64,000 nucleotides of DNA. Origin: Clostridia bacterium (lineage in GTDB: Bacteria > Bacillota > Clostridia > Oscillospirales > CAG-272). The DNA is taken from positions 1 to 64,000 of the forward strand of contig JAFTPV010000017.1 of assembly GCA_017463125.1 (NCBI GenBank). The letters are read 5' to 3'. Below, piece by piece: positions 1 to 8,079 of this stretch; the first letter of the stretch is position 1, and every line of letters begins with the position of its first letter. Made by a program: the position numbers and the translations under genes. A model generated the notes under the pieces. It ran no database searches, was not told the origin of the DNA, and saw only the letters and a program-made list of their open reading frames with translations.

Positions 1-28
1 CGAGTCCCTCTTTTATTTGGTGCTGAAG

Positions 29-49
29 AACGCTTTGGCGCGTTTTTTT
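29..49 (+). terminator. intrinsic terminator at left edge
   Basis: AACGC (29-33) pairs with GCGTT (40-44) across a six-base loop and runs into seven T residues (43-49). It probably ends a transcript that begins before the window. The stem is short. Confidence 0.5.
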
Positions 50-95
50 GCGAAGCAAAATTAAGGGCGAATTTTGCCCTCGGCAAATATTCGTT

Positions 96-118
96 GCGAG
101 TGCGCTTTGCGCTCTCGC
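96..118. repeat. isolated GC-rich hairpin in gene-free left edge
   Basis: GCGAG (96-100) pairs with CTCGC (114-118), with an inner GCGC/GCGC stem and a TTT loop. It lies in a 1-310 stretch that holds no convincing gene. An open frame at 94-288 consists mostly of hairpin sequence and has no ribosome binding site. A smaller hairpin, AGGGC/GCCCT, sits near 64-80. Confidence 0.4.
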
Positions 119-141
119 TTACAATCTCCCGTCTCCCACAC

Positions 142-182
142 AAAAAAGACTGTAATTTTGATACAAAATTGCAGTCTTTTTT
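142..182. terminator. bidirectional hairpin flanked by A and T runs
   Basis: AAAAAAGACTG (142-152) is complementary to CAGTCTTTTTT (172-182). The inner arms AATTTTG and CAAAATT flank a three-base loop. The A-run before and the T-run after make it usable as an intrinsic terminator in either direction. Confidence 0.6.
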
Positions 183-185
183 AAC

Positions 186-277
186 TAAATCCGCCTTCGT
201 CGGAATAAATCCACTATCGTGGATGAAATCGCTACGCGATGAAATCTTGCTTAGCAAGGTTAAGGGAGGCGGATTTA
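186..277. repeat. cloverleaf-like multi-hairpin intergenic element
   Basis: An 11-bp closing stem, TAAATCCGCCT (186-196) with AGGCGGATTTA (267-277), encloses three small perfect hairpins: ATCCAC/GTGGAT (209-224), ATCGC/GCGAT (228-240) and CTTGC/GCAAG (246-258). The arms are separated by near-identical GAAA-type spacers. It is non-coding. A related but not identical arrangement lies at 9703-9890. It looks like a dispersed mobile or structural repeat of gut Clostridia; its function is unknown. Confidence 0.65.
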
Positions 278-310
278 ATTTCATCTGAGGTGGCGCACCG
301 AAGAAACTCC

Positions 311-339
311 TTGATTTTAGTTATATATTATGCTATAAT
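311..339 (+). promoter_or_regulatory. promoter of the chromate-transporter pair
   Basis: TTGATT (311-316), a 17-base spacer and a perfect TATAAT (334-339) form a sigma-70/SigA-type promoter about 50 bases before the first transporter start. Confidence 0.7.
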
Positions 340-388
340 AAACTCATAGATAAATAAAAATTTGTAAGTGAGATAAATGGAGGCTCTT

Positions 389-976
389 GTGGGGAAAATA
401 AAAGGCTATCTCTGGCTTTTTTTGACAATGCTGAAAATAGGGTTATTCACCTTTGGTGGTGGATATGCCATGATCGCTCTGCTTGAAAATGAGTTCGTAG
501 AAAAAAAGAAATGGCTTGAAAAAGATGAATTTTTGGACGTTGCGGCGATTGCCGAATCTACGCCTGGTCCTATTGCTATCAATGCAGCAACTTACATGGG
601 ATACAAAAATGCCGGGATTATCGGCTCAATTATTGCTACGCTTGGTATTTGTATTCCGTCTTTTGTTATTATCTATGCTATATCGCTGTTCTTTGATGCC
701 TTTCTTTCGTTGACATTGGTTGAATATGCTTTCAAGGGTATTCAGATATGTGTGGTGTATCTGATCCTTACAGCAGGACTGAAGATGCTGAAGCAGATGA
801 AGAAAACCGTTTTTAACATGATCATTATCTCAATAACACTTATCTGTATGGTCGTGTTTTCGTTGTTCGCGGTGAAGTTTTCAACGATATTTTACATACT
901 GATCAGTGGAATCTGCGGCGTAGTGGTATATCTCCTCGACAAGATCAGGAAGGAGAAAAAACATGATCTATCTTGA
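389..976 (+). CDS. chromate transporter, short-chain subunit 1
   Basis: This is the first half of a split CHR-family (ChrA-type) membrane transporter; such short-chain proteins work as pairs. The 195-residue protein is hydrophobic, with the family's FGGGYAM motif near residue 23, the STPGP motif near residue 57, and about six membrane segments. I start it at GTG 389, because the ATG at 377 is built into the GGAGG ribosome binding site (379-383) that sits five bases before 389. It overlaps the next gene by 14 bases, so the two are translationally coupled. The CHR family is named for chromate export, but the natural substrate in a gut anaerobe is unknown. Family call is firm; substrate is not. 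Confidence 0.88.
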   Translation: MGKIKGYLWLFLTMLKIGLFTFGGGYAMIALLENEFVEKKKWLEKDEFLDVAAIAESTPGPIAINAATYMGYKNAGIIGSIIATLGICIPSFVIIYAISLFFDAFLSLTLVEYAFKGIQICVVYLILTAGLKMLKQMKKTVFNMIIISITLICMVVFSLFAVKFSTIFYILISGICGVVVYLLDKIRKEKKHDLS

Positions 977-1535
977 ATTGTTCTTAACCTTCCTTCAGAT
1001 CGGTGCATTCTCCTTTGGCGGCGGATATGGAATGATTTCGCTGATACGAGAAAAAGTTTTGATGTACGGTTGGCTTACCGAGGAAGAAATGCTCAATGTG
1101 ATTGCCGTAGCAGAATCTACCCCAGGACCGATAGCAGTTAATATGGCAACATTCGTTGGCTCGTCACAAGGCGGTTTCCTCGGCGCACTCCTCGCTACAC
1201 TTGGCGTGGTATTGCCGTCATTTATTATCATTCTCGTAATTGCGGCTTTGATACGCAACTTTCTGAAATATGCGGGGGTAAAAGCGTTTCTCTGCGGTAT
1301 CCGTCCGTGTGTTGTTGGATTGATACTCGCAACGGCTATCACAATGTTTATGAGTACGGCAATCGGGTTCGGTGGCATAGGAGATACACTTGCCATAGAT
1401 TTTAAGGGCATTATCATATTTGCCATATTGATATTGATCAGCATCGTAGCGAAGCTTACATTCAAGAAAAAACCAACTCCGATACTGATGATCATCATAT
1501 CGGCGGGGCTCGGAATGCTGATGTATTCATTATAA
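963..1535 (+). CDS. chromate transporter, short-chain subunit 2
   Basis: This is the partner half of the CHR-family transporter: 190 residues, with the same FGGGYGM motif near residue 20 and the ESTPGP motif near residue 53, so the two subunits are homologous to each other. It starts inside the end of the previous gene (14-base overlap). The two would assemble in the membrane with opposite or complementary topology, as known for short-chain CHR pairs. No regulator is adjacent. A weak inverted repeat, ATAGGTGCA/TGCACCTAT, follows at 1573-1606. Confidence 0.88.
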   Translation: MIYLELFLTFLQIGAFSFGGGYGMISLIREKVLMYGWLTEEEMLNVIAVAESTPGPIAVNMATFVGSSQGGFLGALLATLGVVLPSFIIILVIAALIRNFLKYAGVKAFLCGIRPCVVGLILATAITMFMSTAIGFGGIGDTLAIDFKGIIIFAILILISIVAKLTFKKKPTPILMIIISAGLGMLMYSL

Positions 1536-1659
1536 AAGTCTTGATAAACAAATTCCAATTTATCAAATTAAAATAGGTGCAAATCCTTATAGGTAAATGC
1601 ACCTATACTGCTAAAATTTGCACCCACCTAAAAATGGTATCAATATTTTAGATTACTCA

Positions 1660-1697
1660 CAAAACAAAAAGCACCGCTATGGGTGCTTTTTGTTTTG
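1660..1697. terminator. strong hairpin terminator after transporter pair
   Basis: CAAAACAAAAAGCACC (1660-1675) pairs with GGGTGCTTTTTGTTTTG (1681-1697) around a short loop. The GCACC/GGGTGC core is followed by a T-rich arm, and the mirror A-rich arm makes it bidirectional. Confidence 0.7.
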
Positions 1698-1898
1698 GTG
1701 GAAACACAGACTCGGGCAGCTCGCGCTACGAGCTGTGAGTATACAGATTTTGAAAAAGACACCTTGAAGCACTTACGTTTGTGCGCGATATGGTTCGCAT
1801 TCCCGCCGCAGAGCGCGTAGTGCTTGCACTTAAGCGGCAAGGCGTGGAATATTGACGCTATGCGGCAAAATCCGGTTGCCTTTATCAAACGGCTCTCA
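1698..1898. other. gene-free stretch with a hairpin, origin unclear
   Basis: I see no credible gene. There is a perfect 7-bp hairpin, CAGCTCG/CGAGCTG (1717-1735), and looser complementarity between GCCGC and GCGGC around 1817-1845. The higher GC and patchy inverted repeats differ from the AT-rich gap that follows. It may be a decayed mobile repeat or a remnant of a coding sequence; I cannot tell which. Confidence 0.4.
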
Positions 1899-1925
1899 AG
1901 CACCGCTTTCGGTGCTTTTTTATTT
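1899..1925 (+). terminator. intrinsic terminator before secA
   Basis: AGCACCG (1899-1905) pairs with CGGTGCT (1910-1916) and leads into a T-rich run to about 1925. It insulates secA from upstream transcription. Confidence 0.65.
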
Positions 1926-1963
1926 TTCTTGTAACAAAAATTTCAAAAATTTACATTTAGGTC

Positions 1964-1992
1964 TTTATTTTTATTTATATTTATGATATAAT
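1964..1992 (+). promoter_or_regulatory. probable secA promoter
   Basis: A perfect TATAAT (1987-1992), preceded by TGA as an extended -10, lies 42 bases before secA. The -35 at 17-base spacing is a weak TTTATT (1964-1969), so the extended -10 probably carries recognition. Confidence 0.5.
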
Positions 1993-2033
1993 ATGTTGAA
2001 TAATTATTTTTCGAGTTTGAAAGGGATATATAA

Positions 2034-4796
2034 ATGGGACTTTTTGGCTCAATTTTCAAAAGTTACAGTGAAAAACAGATAAAGAGAATTATACCTTTGG
2101 TTGATGCGACGGAGGCTTTGGCTGACAAGTTTTCGGCTATGACGGACGCGGAGCTTCGCGCTTATACCGATAAGCTCAAGGGCGACCTTGCTGATGGAAA
2201 GACTCTTGACGACATTTTGCCTGAGGCGTTTGCTCTTGTGCGTGAGGCTGACACCCGCGTGCTTGGAAAGCGTCCTTTCAGAGTTCAGATAATGGGCGGT
2301 GTGCTTCTGCACCAGGGAAGAATTGCCGAGATGAAAACGGGTGAAGGTAAGACTCTCGTAGCTACCCTGCCCGCATATCTTAACGCGCTCTCCGGCAAGG
2401 GCGTACACATCGTTACGGTAAACGACTATCTTGCAAAGCGTGACTCCGACGAGATGGGCAGAGTTTACGGCTTCCTCGGTCTTACGACCGGTCTTATCGT
2501 TCACGGTCAGTCCTCAAGCGAGAAGAGGGCCGCTTACGCTGCCGATATCACCTACGGTACGAATAACGAGCTTGGATTTGACTATCTTCGTGACAACATG
2601 GTTGTTTACAAGGAGAGAATGGTTCAGAGAGGTCACAACTTTGCCATCATAGACGAGGTTGACTCCATTCTTATAGATGAGGCGAGAACTCCTCTTATCA
2701 TTTCGGGTCAGGGCTCGAAGTCTACCGACCTTTACGACATGGCAGACAGACTCGTGCGTACGATGTCGCGCCACGTTATTAAGGAAATGGACACCAAGCA
2801 GGACCTTGACGTATACGAAGAGGACTTCATCGTTGACGAGAAGGCAAAGACTGCCGTGCTTACCCAGCACGGTATTGCAAAGGCGGAGAAGTTCTTCGGC
2901 ATTGCGAACCTTTCCGACCCCGAGAATGCGAGCATTTACCATCACGTAAACACGGCGATAAAGGCGCACGGCGTTATGAAGCACGACGTTGACTATATCG
3001 TTAAGGACGACAGCGTTATCATCGTTGACACCTTTACTGGTCGTCTTATGCCCGGACGCCGCTACAACCAGGGACTGCACCAGGCTATCGAGGCAAAGGA
3101 AAAGGTTAAGATTCAGCGCGAGTCGAGAACTATCGCTACCATAACCTTCCAGAACTATTTCCGTATGTACGGAAAGCTTTCGGGCATGACGGGTACTGCC
3201 CTTACGGAAGAGGACGAGTTTAAGCAGATATACGCTCTCGACGTTGTTGAAGTACCTACCAACAGACCTATGATAAGGCTTGACCAGAACGACGTTGTTT
3301 ACCGCACAAGACGCGGTAAGCTTAACGCCATTGTCGGACAGATAAAGGCTTGCCGCGATAAAGGTCAGCCCGTGCTTGTCGGTACGGTTTCGATAGACAA
3401 GTCGGAGGAGCTGTCTGCCCTTCTTAAGAGAGTGGGTATTCCTCACACGGTTCTTAATGCAAAGCAGCATGAGAAGGAGGCGGAGATAGTTGCGCAGGCG
3501 GGTAAGCTCGGAAGCGTTACTATTTCTACCAACATGGCAGGACGCGGTACTGACATCATGCTTGGCGGTAACCCCGAATATCTTGCTAAAAATGAGATGA
3601 GAAAAATGGGTATTGACGAAAAGCTCATCGCTATGGCTACAAGCTCCTCTCCCTCCGAGGACGAGGCTGTAAACGAGGCGAGAGCCACATTCAAGACCCT
3701 TTACGATAAGCACAAGGCGGAGATTGCGCCCGAGGCCGAAAAGGTCAGAGAGGCGGGCGGTCTCTTCATTCTCGGTACAGAGCGCCACGAGAGCCGCCGT
3801 ATAGACAACCAGCTCCGAGGCCGTAGCGGACGTCAGGGCGACCCCGGCGAGTCGAGATTCTTCCTCTCTCTTGAGGACGACTTGATGCGTCTTTTCGGCT
3901 CGGACAGAGTTGCTACCGTTTGTGAAAAGCTCGGTCTTGACGAGCAGACACCCATTGATGCAAAGATACTCTCCGGCTCTATTGAGTCGGCGCAGCAGCG
4001 CATCGAGGATAACAACTTCAACAGACGTAAGAACGTCCTCACCTACGACGACGTTATGAACCAGCAGAGAAACGTTATATACAGTCAGCGCTCCGAGGTG
4101 CTTAACGGCGACGATATAAGCGAAAAGATAACCTCGATGATTCGTCAGTCGGTTGAAGAAACCTTCGAGTTCTGCTTCGGCGTTGATACTCCCAGTGACT
4201 GGAAATTTGACGAGTTCAGAAACCATTATCTCGGAAATCTCGTTGACGAAAAGAACTTTAACTATACCGAAGAGGAGCTTGCCTCAATTGATAAGGACGA
4301 GTGGCGCGAGAGCCTTGTAAACCGTGCGCTCGATATATATCACTCAAAGGACGCACTCTTTGCAGGTGTTGCGGGCGCTCCCGAAAACGCTATGCGCGAG
4401 GTTGAGAGGGTAATACTTCTTCAGAACGTTGACAAAAAGTGGATGGATCACCTTGAGGCAATGGACGATCTCAAGGAGTTCGTTGGTCTTAACTCCTACG
4501 CGCAGCGCGACCCTGTGGCAATGTATAGACTTCAGGGCTCGGATATGTTTGACCAGATGGTTGACGATATCAAGGAGGATACCGTACGTCAGATACTTGC
4601 CGTTCAGCCGAGAAAGCAGGCAACCGAGCGAGTTCAGGTGGCAAAGCCAACGTCCGAGGGATATGGCGGTGAGAAATCCATCGTAAGAAAGCCTGCCGTA
4701 TCTAACAAGGTTGGCAGAAATGACCCCTGCCCCTGCGGCAGCGGTAAAAAGTACAAAAAATGCTGTGGCGTAAACGTCGCTACGGATAAAGATTAA
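2034..4796 (+). CDS. secA: preprotein translocase ATPase SecA
   Basis: SecA is the motor that drives secretory proteins through the SecYEG channel using ATP. The 920-residue length is typical of the full family. Visible are the Walker A motif GEGKT (about 103-107), the DEVD Walker B box (207-210), the preprotein cross-linking region after it, the second nucleotide-binding half with NMAGRGTDI (about 500), and a C-terminal SEC-C zinc motif (CPCGSGKKYKKCC, near 902) that contacts SecB or ribosomes in other bacteria. AAAGGG (2020-2025) is the ribosome binding site. It heads a run of membrane genes but only four bases separate it from the next, so they may be cotranscribed. Confidence 0.98.
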   Translation: MGLFGSIFKSYSEKQIKRIIPLVDATEALADKFSAMTDAELRAYTDKLKGDLADGKTLDDILPEAFALVREADTRVLGKRPFRVQIMGGVLLHQGRIAEMKTGEGKTLVATLPAYLNALSGKGVHIVTVNDYLAKRDSDEMGRVYGFLGLTTGLIVHGQSSSEKRAAYAADITYGTNNELGFDYLRDNMVVYKERMVQRGHNFAIIDEVDSILIDEARTPLIISGQGSKSTDLYDMADRLVRTMSRHVIKEMDTKQDLDVYEEDFIVDEKAKTAVLTQHGIAKAEKFFGIANLSDPENASIYHHVNTAIKAHGVMKHDVDYIVKDDSVIIVDTFTGRLMPGRRYNQGLHQAIEAKEKVKIQRESRTIATITFQNYFRMYGKLSGMTGTALTEEDEFKQIYALDVVEVPTNRPMIRLDQNDVVYRTRRGKLNAIVGQIKACRDKGQPVLVGTVSIDKSEELSALLKRVGIPHTVLNAKQHEKEAEIVAQAGKLGSVTISTNMAGRGTDIMLGGNPEYLAKNEMRKMGIDEKLIAMATSSSPSEDEAVNEARATFKTLYDKHKAEIAPEAEKVREAGGLFILGTERHESRRIDNQLRGRSGRQGDPGESRFFLSLEDDLMRLFGSDRVATVCEKLGLDEQTPIDAKILSGSIESAQQRIEDNNFNRRKNVLTYDDVMNQQRNVIYSQRSEVLNGDDISEKITSMIRQSVEETFEFCFGVDTPSDWKFDEFRNHYLGNLVDEKNFNYTEEELASIDKDEWRESLVNRALDIYHSKDALFAGVAGAPENAMREVERVILLQNVDKKWMDHLEAMDDLKEFVGLNSYAQRDPVAMYRLQGSDMFDQMVDDIKEDTVRQILAVQPRKQATERVQVAKPTSEGYGGEKSIVRKPAVSNKVGRNDPCPCGSGKKYKKCCGVNVATDKD

Positions 4797-4799
4797 GCT

Positions 4800-5477
4800 A
4801 TGGGATTCGGAATACTTTTTACAGGCTATTTTCTGCTTCTTAATTTCGCGTATAGTTATTTTACCGATGCTATCTGTGCGGCAATTATGCTTTACGCTAT
4901 GCACAAGCTCTCGTGGGTTAATCGAGGCTTCAAGACGGGAGTATACGCTTCTATTGCATTTCTCGTCTTTGGCATGGCGGAGCTCTGCGTGAGCGTTGCG
5001 GGTATGATGATACAAATGCCGGACTTTATCGGTCTTGTCTTACCTATGATGCGCCAACTCATAATCGGTATCACGACCGTCACTATGCTGACGGGAATAT
5101 CCGAGGTGGCGCTGGAGGTTGGGCTAAAGAGGCTTTCTAAAAAATGCGAGCTTTTTATTAAGCTTACGCTCTGCTTATACCTTGTGAATATAGTTCTCGA
5201 GGCTCCTGCCTTTGCCGACCTTTTGGGCATTGGTGTATCGGTGGCGCTCTACTTTATCTCCATCGTGGCAACTCTCGCGCTTGTAGCTGCTAATCTCGTT
5301 ACTATATATCAGGCGTATATGAAAATCTGCATGCCAAGCGACAAGGATATGAAGGAGAAGGAATCAAAGCTCGGCTTCGTCAAGGCATTCAAGGCTCATG
5401 AGGAAAAGGCGCAGAAGGAGTATGCGGAATACAGAATAGAAAAGATGAAGGCAAAGAAAAGCAAAGGAAAAAAGTAA
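4800..5477 (+). CDS. polytopic membrane protein, unknown function
   Basis: I do not recognise a named family. The 225-residue protein has about five or six hydrophobic segments and a highly charged Lys/Glu tail from residue 180 onward, ending in a Lys-rich stretch. The N-terminus resembles the next gene product in style: an opening membrane segment followed by a loop (TDAICAAIMLYAMHKLS). It starts three bases after the secA stop and is followed after one base by the next gene, so secA, this gene and the next look like one transcript. A role at the membrane alongside secretion is possible but only inferred from position. Confidence 0.75.
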   Translation: MGFGILFTGYFLLLNFAYSYFTDAICAAIMLYAMHKLSWVNRGFKTGVYASIAFLVFGMAELCVSVAGMMIQMPDFIGLVLPMMRQLIIGITTVTMLTGISEVALEVGLKRLSKKCELFIKLTLCLYLVNIVLEAPAFADLLGIGVSVALYFISIVATLALVAANLVTIYQAYMKICMPSDKDMKEKESKLGFVKAFKAHEEKAQKEYAEYRIEKMKAKKSKGKK

Positions 5478-5478
5478 T

Positions 5479-6876
5479 ATGAAATCAAAGGAAGGCAAGG
5501 TGCTGACCGGTATGGCTACCGTAATGGTAGCGCTGATTTTTCTTATAAATCCGACTGTCAAGACCGTTGATTTATTGCCCGATTTTATCGGTGGATTAAT
5601 TATTATACGGCTTCTTACCTACTACGCTGACAGGGCTCCTCATTTTTACGAGGCGCGCGACGCTATGAAGAAGCTCACGATACTTAGCGCTCTTAAGATA
5701 CCGGCGTTTTTGCTAATGGTATTTATACGCTCAGGTAACGTTGCGGATAACGACATCATAGTGCTTTTCACCTTCGTTTTTGCCGTTTTTGAAGCGTTTT
5801 TGCTTACGGTTTTTATAAAAGAGCTTTTTGCGGGGCTTTACTATATGGGTCTAAGAACGGGCGCCGACGCTCCTATAAAGCCGTTCAAGGTTATCGGTAA
5901 GCTTAAGGCATCTCCCGATTTTGTCCGATTGATTTCAACGGTATTCGTGATTTTTCGAGCTGGCGCGACATTCCTTCCGGAAATGCTTCTGCTCACCACG
6001 ACGGATGAGATAGGTGTCAACACGCAGCTCTTCAACGTCAGGGCGCTGTACCCCCGATTTATCACTGCGGGAATTGTCGGCACGCTGATTCTCGGCGCGG
6101 CTGTTCTGATTTTGTTCTTCAAATATATTAAAGCCATACGCTCCGAAGGAAAGCTCCGGGACGAATCCGATGCGCTCTACACAGGCGAGGCAAGAGCGGA
6201 GCTTGACAATAAGGCTGTTATGAGAAGGATATGTACAGGCACAACGCTTCTATCCCTTTCTGCAATATTCTCAATCACCTTAAGACTTGATGGGCTTTCG
6301 AGCATTGATGTTCTGCCGGACTTTTTAATACCGATTTTCATTTTTGCCGGTGTATACATATTAAAAGACTTTGCTGAAGGCGGTTGGGTCTTATCTTGTG
6401 CGGCTGCCTTTGCCGCCTGTTCAGTCATCTCCGAGGGCACGCTCTCCGACTTTCTCGCACGGCACGGTTACGCTTCTCTTCTCGGCGGAATGACCAAGGA
6501 ATACTTAAGCGTTATTATATGGGGCTGTATTGAATGTACGACAGCAATTTTCACCTTCGTCTGTCTTGCCATATTTATTATCCGCTTTTGCAAGGCGAAT
6601 ACGATGCTCGACGGATCCCGAAGAGTGAGCTACGCGAAAACGTTCATTTACTGTGGCTGCGGTGTGCTTTATTCTGTAATGAAGCTTATAAGCATTGTAA
6701 TAAACGCTAATATTCAAACAGAGCTTGTCGAAACTTCAAGCGGAGTGTCCGCCGTTGCTATGAACGCGATTCCCTGGTTTAGCACCTTGGTGTTTGCAGT
6801 CGCCGTACTGTTTATCGCGGCATCATTCTCTCATTCTTCATATTTAAAGCAAGAGTGCGAGATGAAATACTCGTAA
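5479..6876 (+). CDS. large polytopic membrane protein, unknown function
   Basis: The 465-residue protein has about ten hydrophobic segments and no recognised catalytic motif. It contains two related segments with a DLLPDFIGG/DVLPDFLIP core (about residues 31-40 and 276-285), each in front of a membrane helix, which suggests an internal duplication of a roughly 230-residue unit. The preceding 225-residue protein may be one such unit. One base separates the two genes. Function is unknown; the pairing suggests the proteins act together. Confidence 0.75.
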   Translation: MKSKEGKVLTGMATVMVALIFLINPTVKTVDLLPDFIGGLIIIRLLTYYADRAPHFYEARDAMKKLTILSALKIPAFLLMVFIRSGNVADNDIIVLFTFVFAVFEAFLLTVFIKELFAGLYYMGLRTGADAPIKPFKVIGKLKASPDFVRLISTVFVIFRAGATFLPEMLLLTTTDEIGVNTQLFNVRALYPRFITAGIVGTLILGAAVLILFFKYIKAIRSEGKLRDESDALYTGEARAELDNKAVMRRICTGTTLLSLSAIFSITLRLDGLSSIDVLPDFLIPIFIFAGVYILKDFAEGGWVLSCAAAFAACSVISEGTLSDFLARHGYASLLGGMTKEYLSVIIWGCIECTTAIFTFVCLAIFIIRFCKANTMLDGSRRVSYAKTFIYCGCGVLYSVMKLISIVINANIQTELVETSSGVSAVAMNAIPWFSTLVFAVAVLFIAASFSHSSYLKQECEMKYS

Positions 6877-6881
6877 GGCTA

Positions 6882-6910
6882 TTGATTAATCCTCATTTTT
6901 GTGCTAAAAT
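6882..6910 (+). promoter_or_regulatory. internal promoter for the next membrane gene
   Basis: TTGATT (6882-6887), a 17-base spacer and TAAAAT (6905-6910) give a SigA-type promoter just after the preceding stop codon, about 60 bases before the ATG at 6970. Confidence 0.6.
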
Positions 6911-6969
6911 ATTTATAACTGTATTTGAAATCTATGGAAGGGTCTGCCGACAGGGCAGGTTTATACGAT

Positions 6970-8043
6970 ATGGAAAAATTCAAGGAGATATTTGCCGCCG
7001 TCAAGAAAAAGTGTGCTGACGGATTTTCTAAGGTAAAGGCCTTTTTGAAGAAGATGTGGAAGGAAATCTCCGCACTCTTCGAGATTATTGCCATTTTAAT
7101 AAAAAAGGCGGCCTCTGCGGTAAAGAAATTTTTCATCAAGGTAAAAAAAGAGATAAAGGCGCTCTTTGAGATAATAGGCATGGGGCTTTCCTTTATCGGA
7201 AGAAAAATCTCCGCGCTCTGCTCGATTATATCGAGACTTTGTAAGAGGGCTTGTGATTTCATTCTCCCGCTTTATCATAAGTATAAGGAATACATACTCC
7301 CTGCTCTGATAATTCTGACCGGTGCGCTTTACATACTCGCATCTCTCATTATTTTCTTCGGGGGCGGTGAGAAGCCCTATTCGCGCGAGAGCGTCGGAGC
7401 GCAGCTTATTTGGCTCTCGGTGCCGTCGGCTATAACCGTTATTGCAACTGTCGTAACGGGTATCAAATCCTTGCTCGAAGAAAGACGCGAGGCAATGGTA
7501 AAGCTTGATACGACGGAGCGCGCTTACAGACTGGTGAAGCGTCTGACTCTCGGCGCAAGCTTCAGCGAGGAGGCTAAAGAAAAGTTTGAGTACGAAAGAA
7601 AGATAAGAAGAGATATAATTCTTATCTCGCTTGGTGCTACTGCCGTTGTTTCTCTCATCTCGGCTATCCTTATCCTTAATCCAAACAAGTATACTATTGA
7701 AAATCTTAACGGCGACATCGTGTCCTCTGTTTTCATAGCGCTACCGGCGGTTGTCGTGGGCTTCGGCTCCGCGATATTTGCAAAGCAGGTATGCCTTGCG
7801 AGCCTGTCAAGAGAGACGGCTGTAATAAAAGAAGAGATGAAGACTATGGGAGAGCGTCCGAAGGCTGAACCAAAGCCGCACTTTACGGAAACTGCATATT
7901 ACCGCGTAATCACTGTGGCGGTTAGAGCATCGGTGACGGCACTCGCTCTTGTGTTTATCGTGCTTGGTATAATGAACGGCGGTATGGCTGACGTTATCAA
8001 CAAGGCGGTAAAGATATGCACAGAATGCATAGGCCTCGGCTGA
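6970..8043 (+). CDS. Lys-rich membrane protein, unknown function
   Basis: The family is not recognised. The 357-residue protein opens with about 100 residues of amphipathic, Lys-rich helix containing a repeated unit (KEISALFEIIAILIKKA, then KEIKALFEII), followed by four hydrophobic segments (two near residues 112-165, two near 215-265) and a final membrane helix at the C-terminus. I prefer ATG 6970 because the AGGGCAGG stretch precedes it at usable distance and the promoter at 6882-6910 leaves little leader for the earlier in-frame TTG 6925 or ATG 6934. The amphipathic N-terminus could lie on the membrane surface. It is followed after 36 bases by an iron-sulfur membrane protein. Confidence 0.7.
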   Translation: MEKFKEIFAAVKKKCADGFSKVKAFLKKMWKEISALFEIIAILIKKAASAVKKFFIKVKKEIKALFEIIGMGLSFIGRKISALCSIISRLCKRACDFILPLYHKYKEYILPALIILTGALYILASLIIFFGGGEKPYSRESVGAQLIWLSVPSAITVIATVVTGIKSLLEERREAMVKLDTTERAYRLVKRLTLGASFSEEAKEKFEYERKIRRDIILISLGATAVVSLISAILILNPNKYTIENLNGDIVSSVFIALPAVVVGFGSAIFAKQVCLASLSRETAVIKEEMKTMGERPKAEPKPHFTETAYYRVITVAVRASVTALALVFIVLGIMNGGMADVINKAVKICTECIGLG

Positions 8044-8079
8044 TAGTTACATAAATTCAACTACGGAACGGATAATGAT

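Noticed and set aside
1-20. Possible tRNA 3' end at the left edge (CGAGTCCCTC resembling a T-arm)
   Set aside because: The acceptor end that would follow is AT-only and there is no CCA; the rest of the molecule lies outside the window. A nearby terminator is real, but the tRNA call is unsupported.
186-277. CRISPR-like or tRNA-like reading of the hairpin arrays (also 9703-9890)
   Set aside because: The arms are small palindromes without repeat-spacer regularity, and neither tRNA sequence nor cas genes are present.
1640-1903. 87-codon minus-strand open frame before secA
   Set aside because: It runs through two terminators and a hairpin and has no ribosome binding site.
2514-4226. 570-codon open frame antisense to secA
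   Set aside because: It is the shadow of a strongly biased coding frame; no ribosome binding site and a low-complexity Leu/Val/Arg-rich product.
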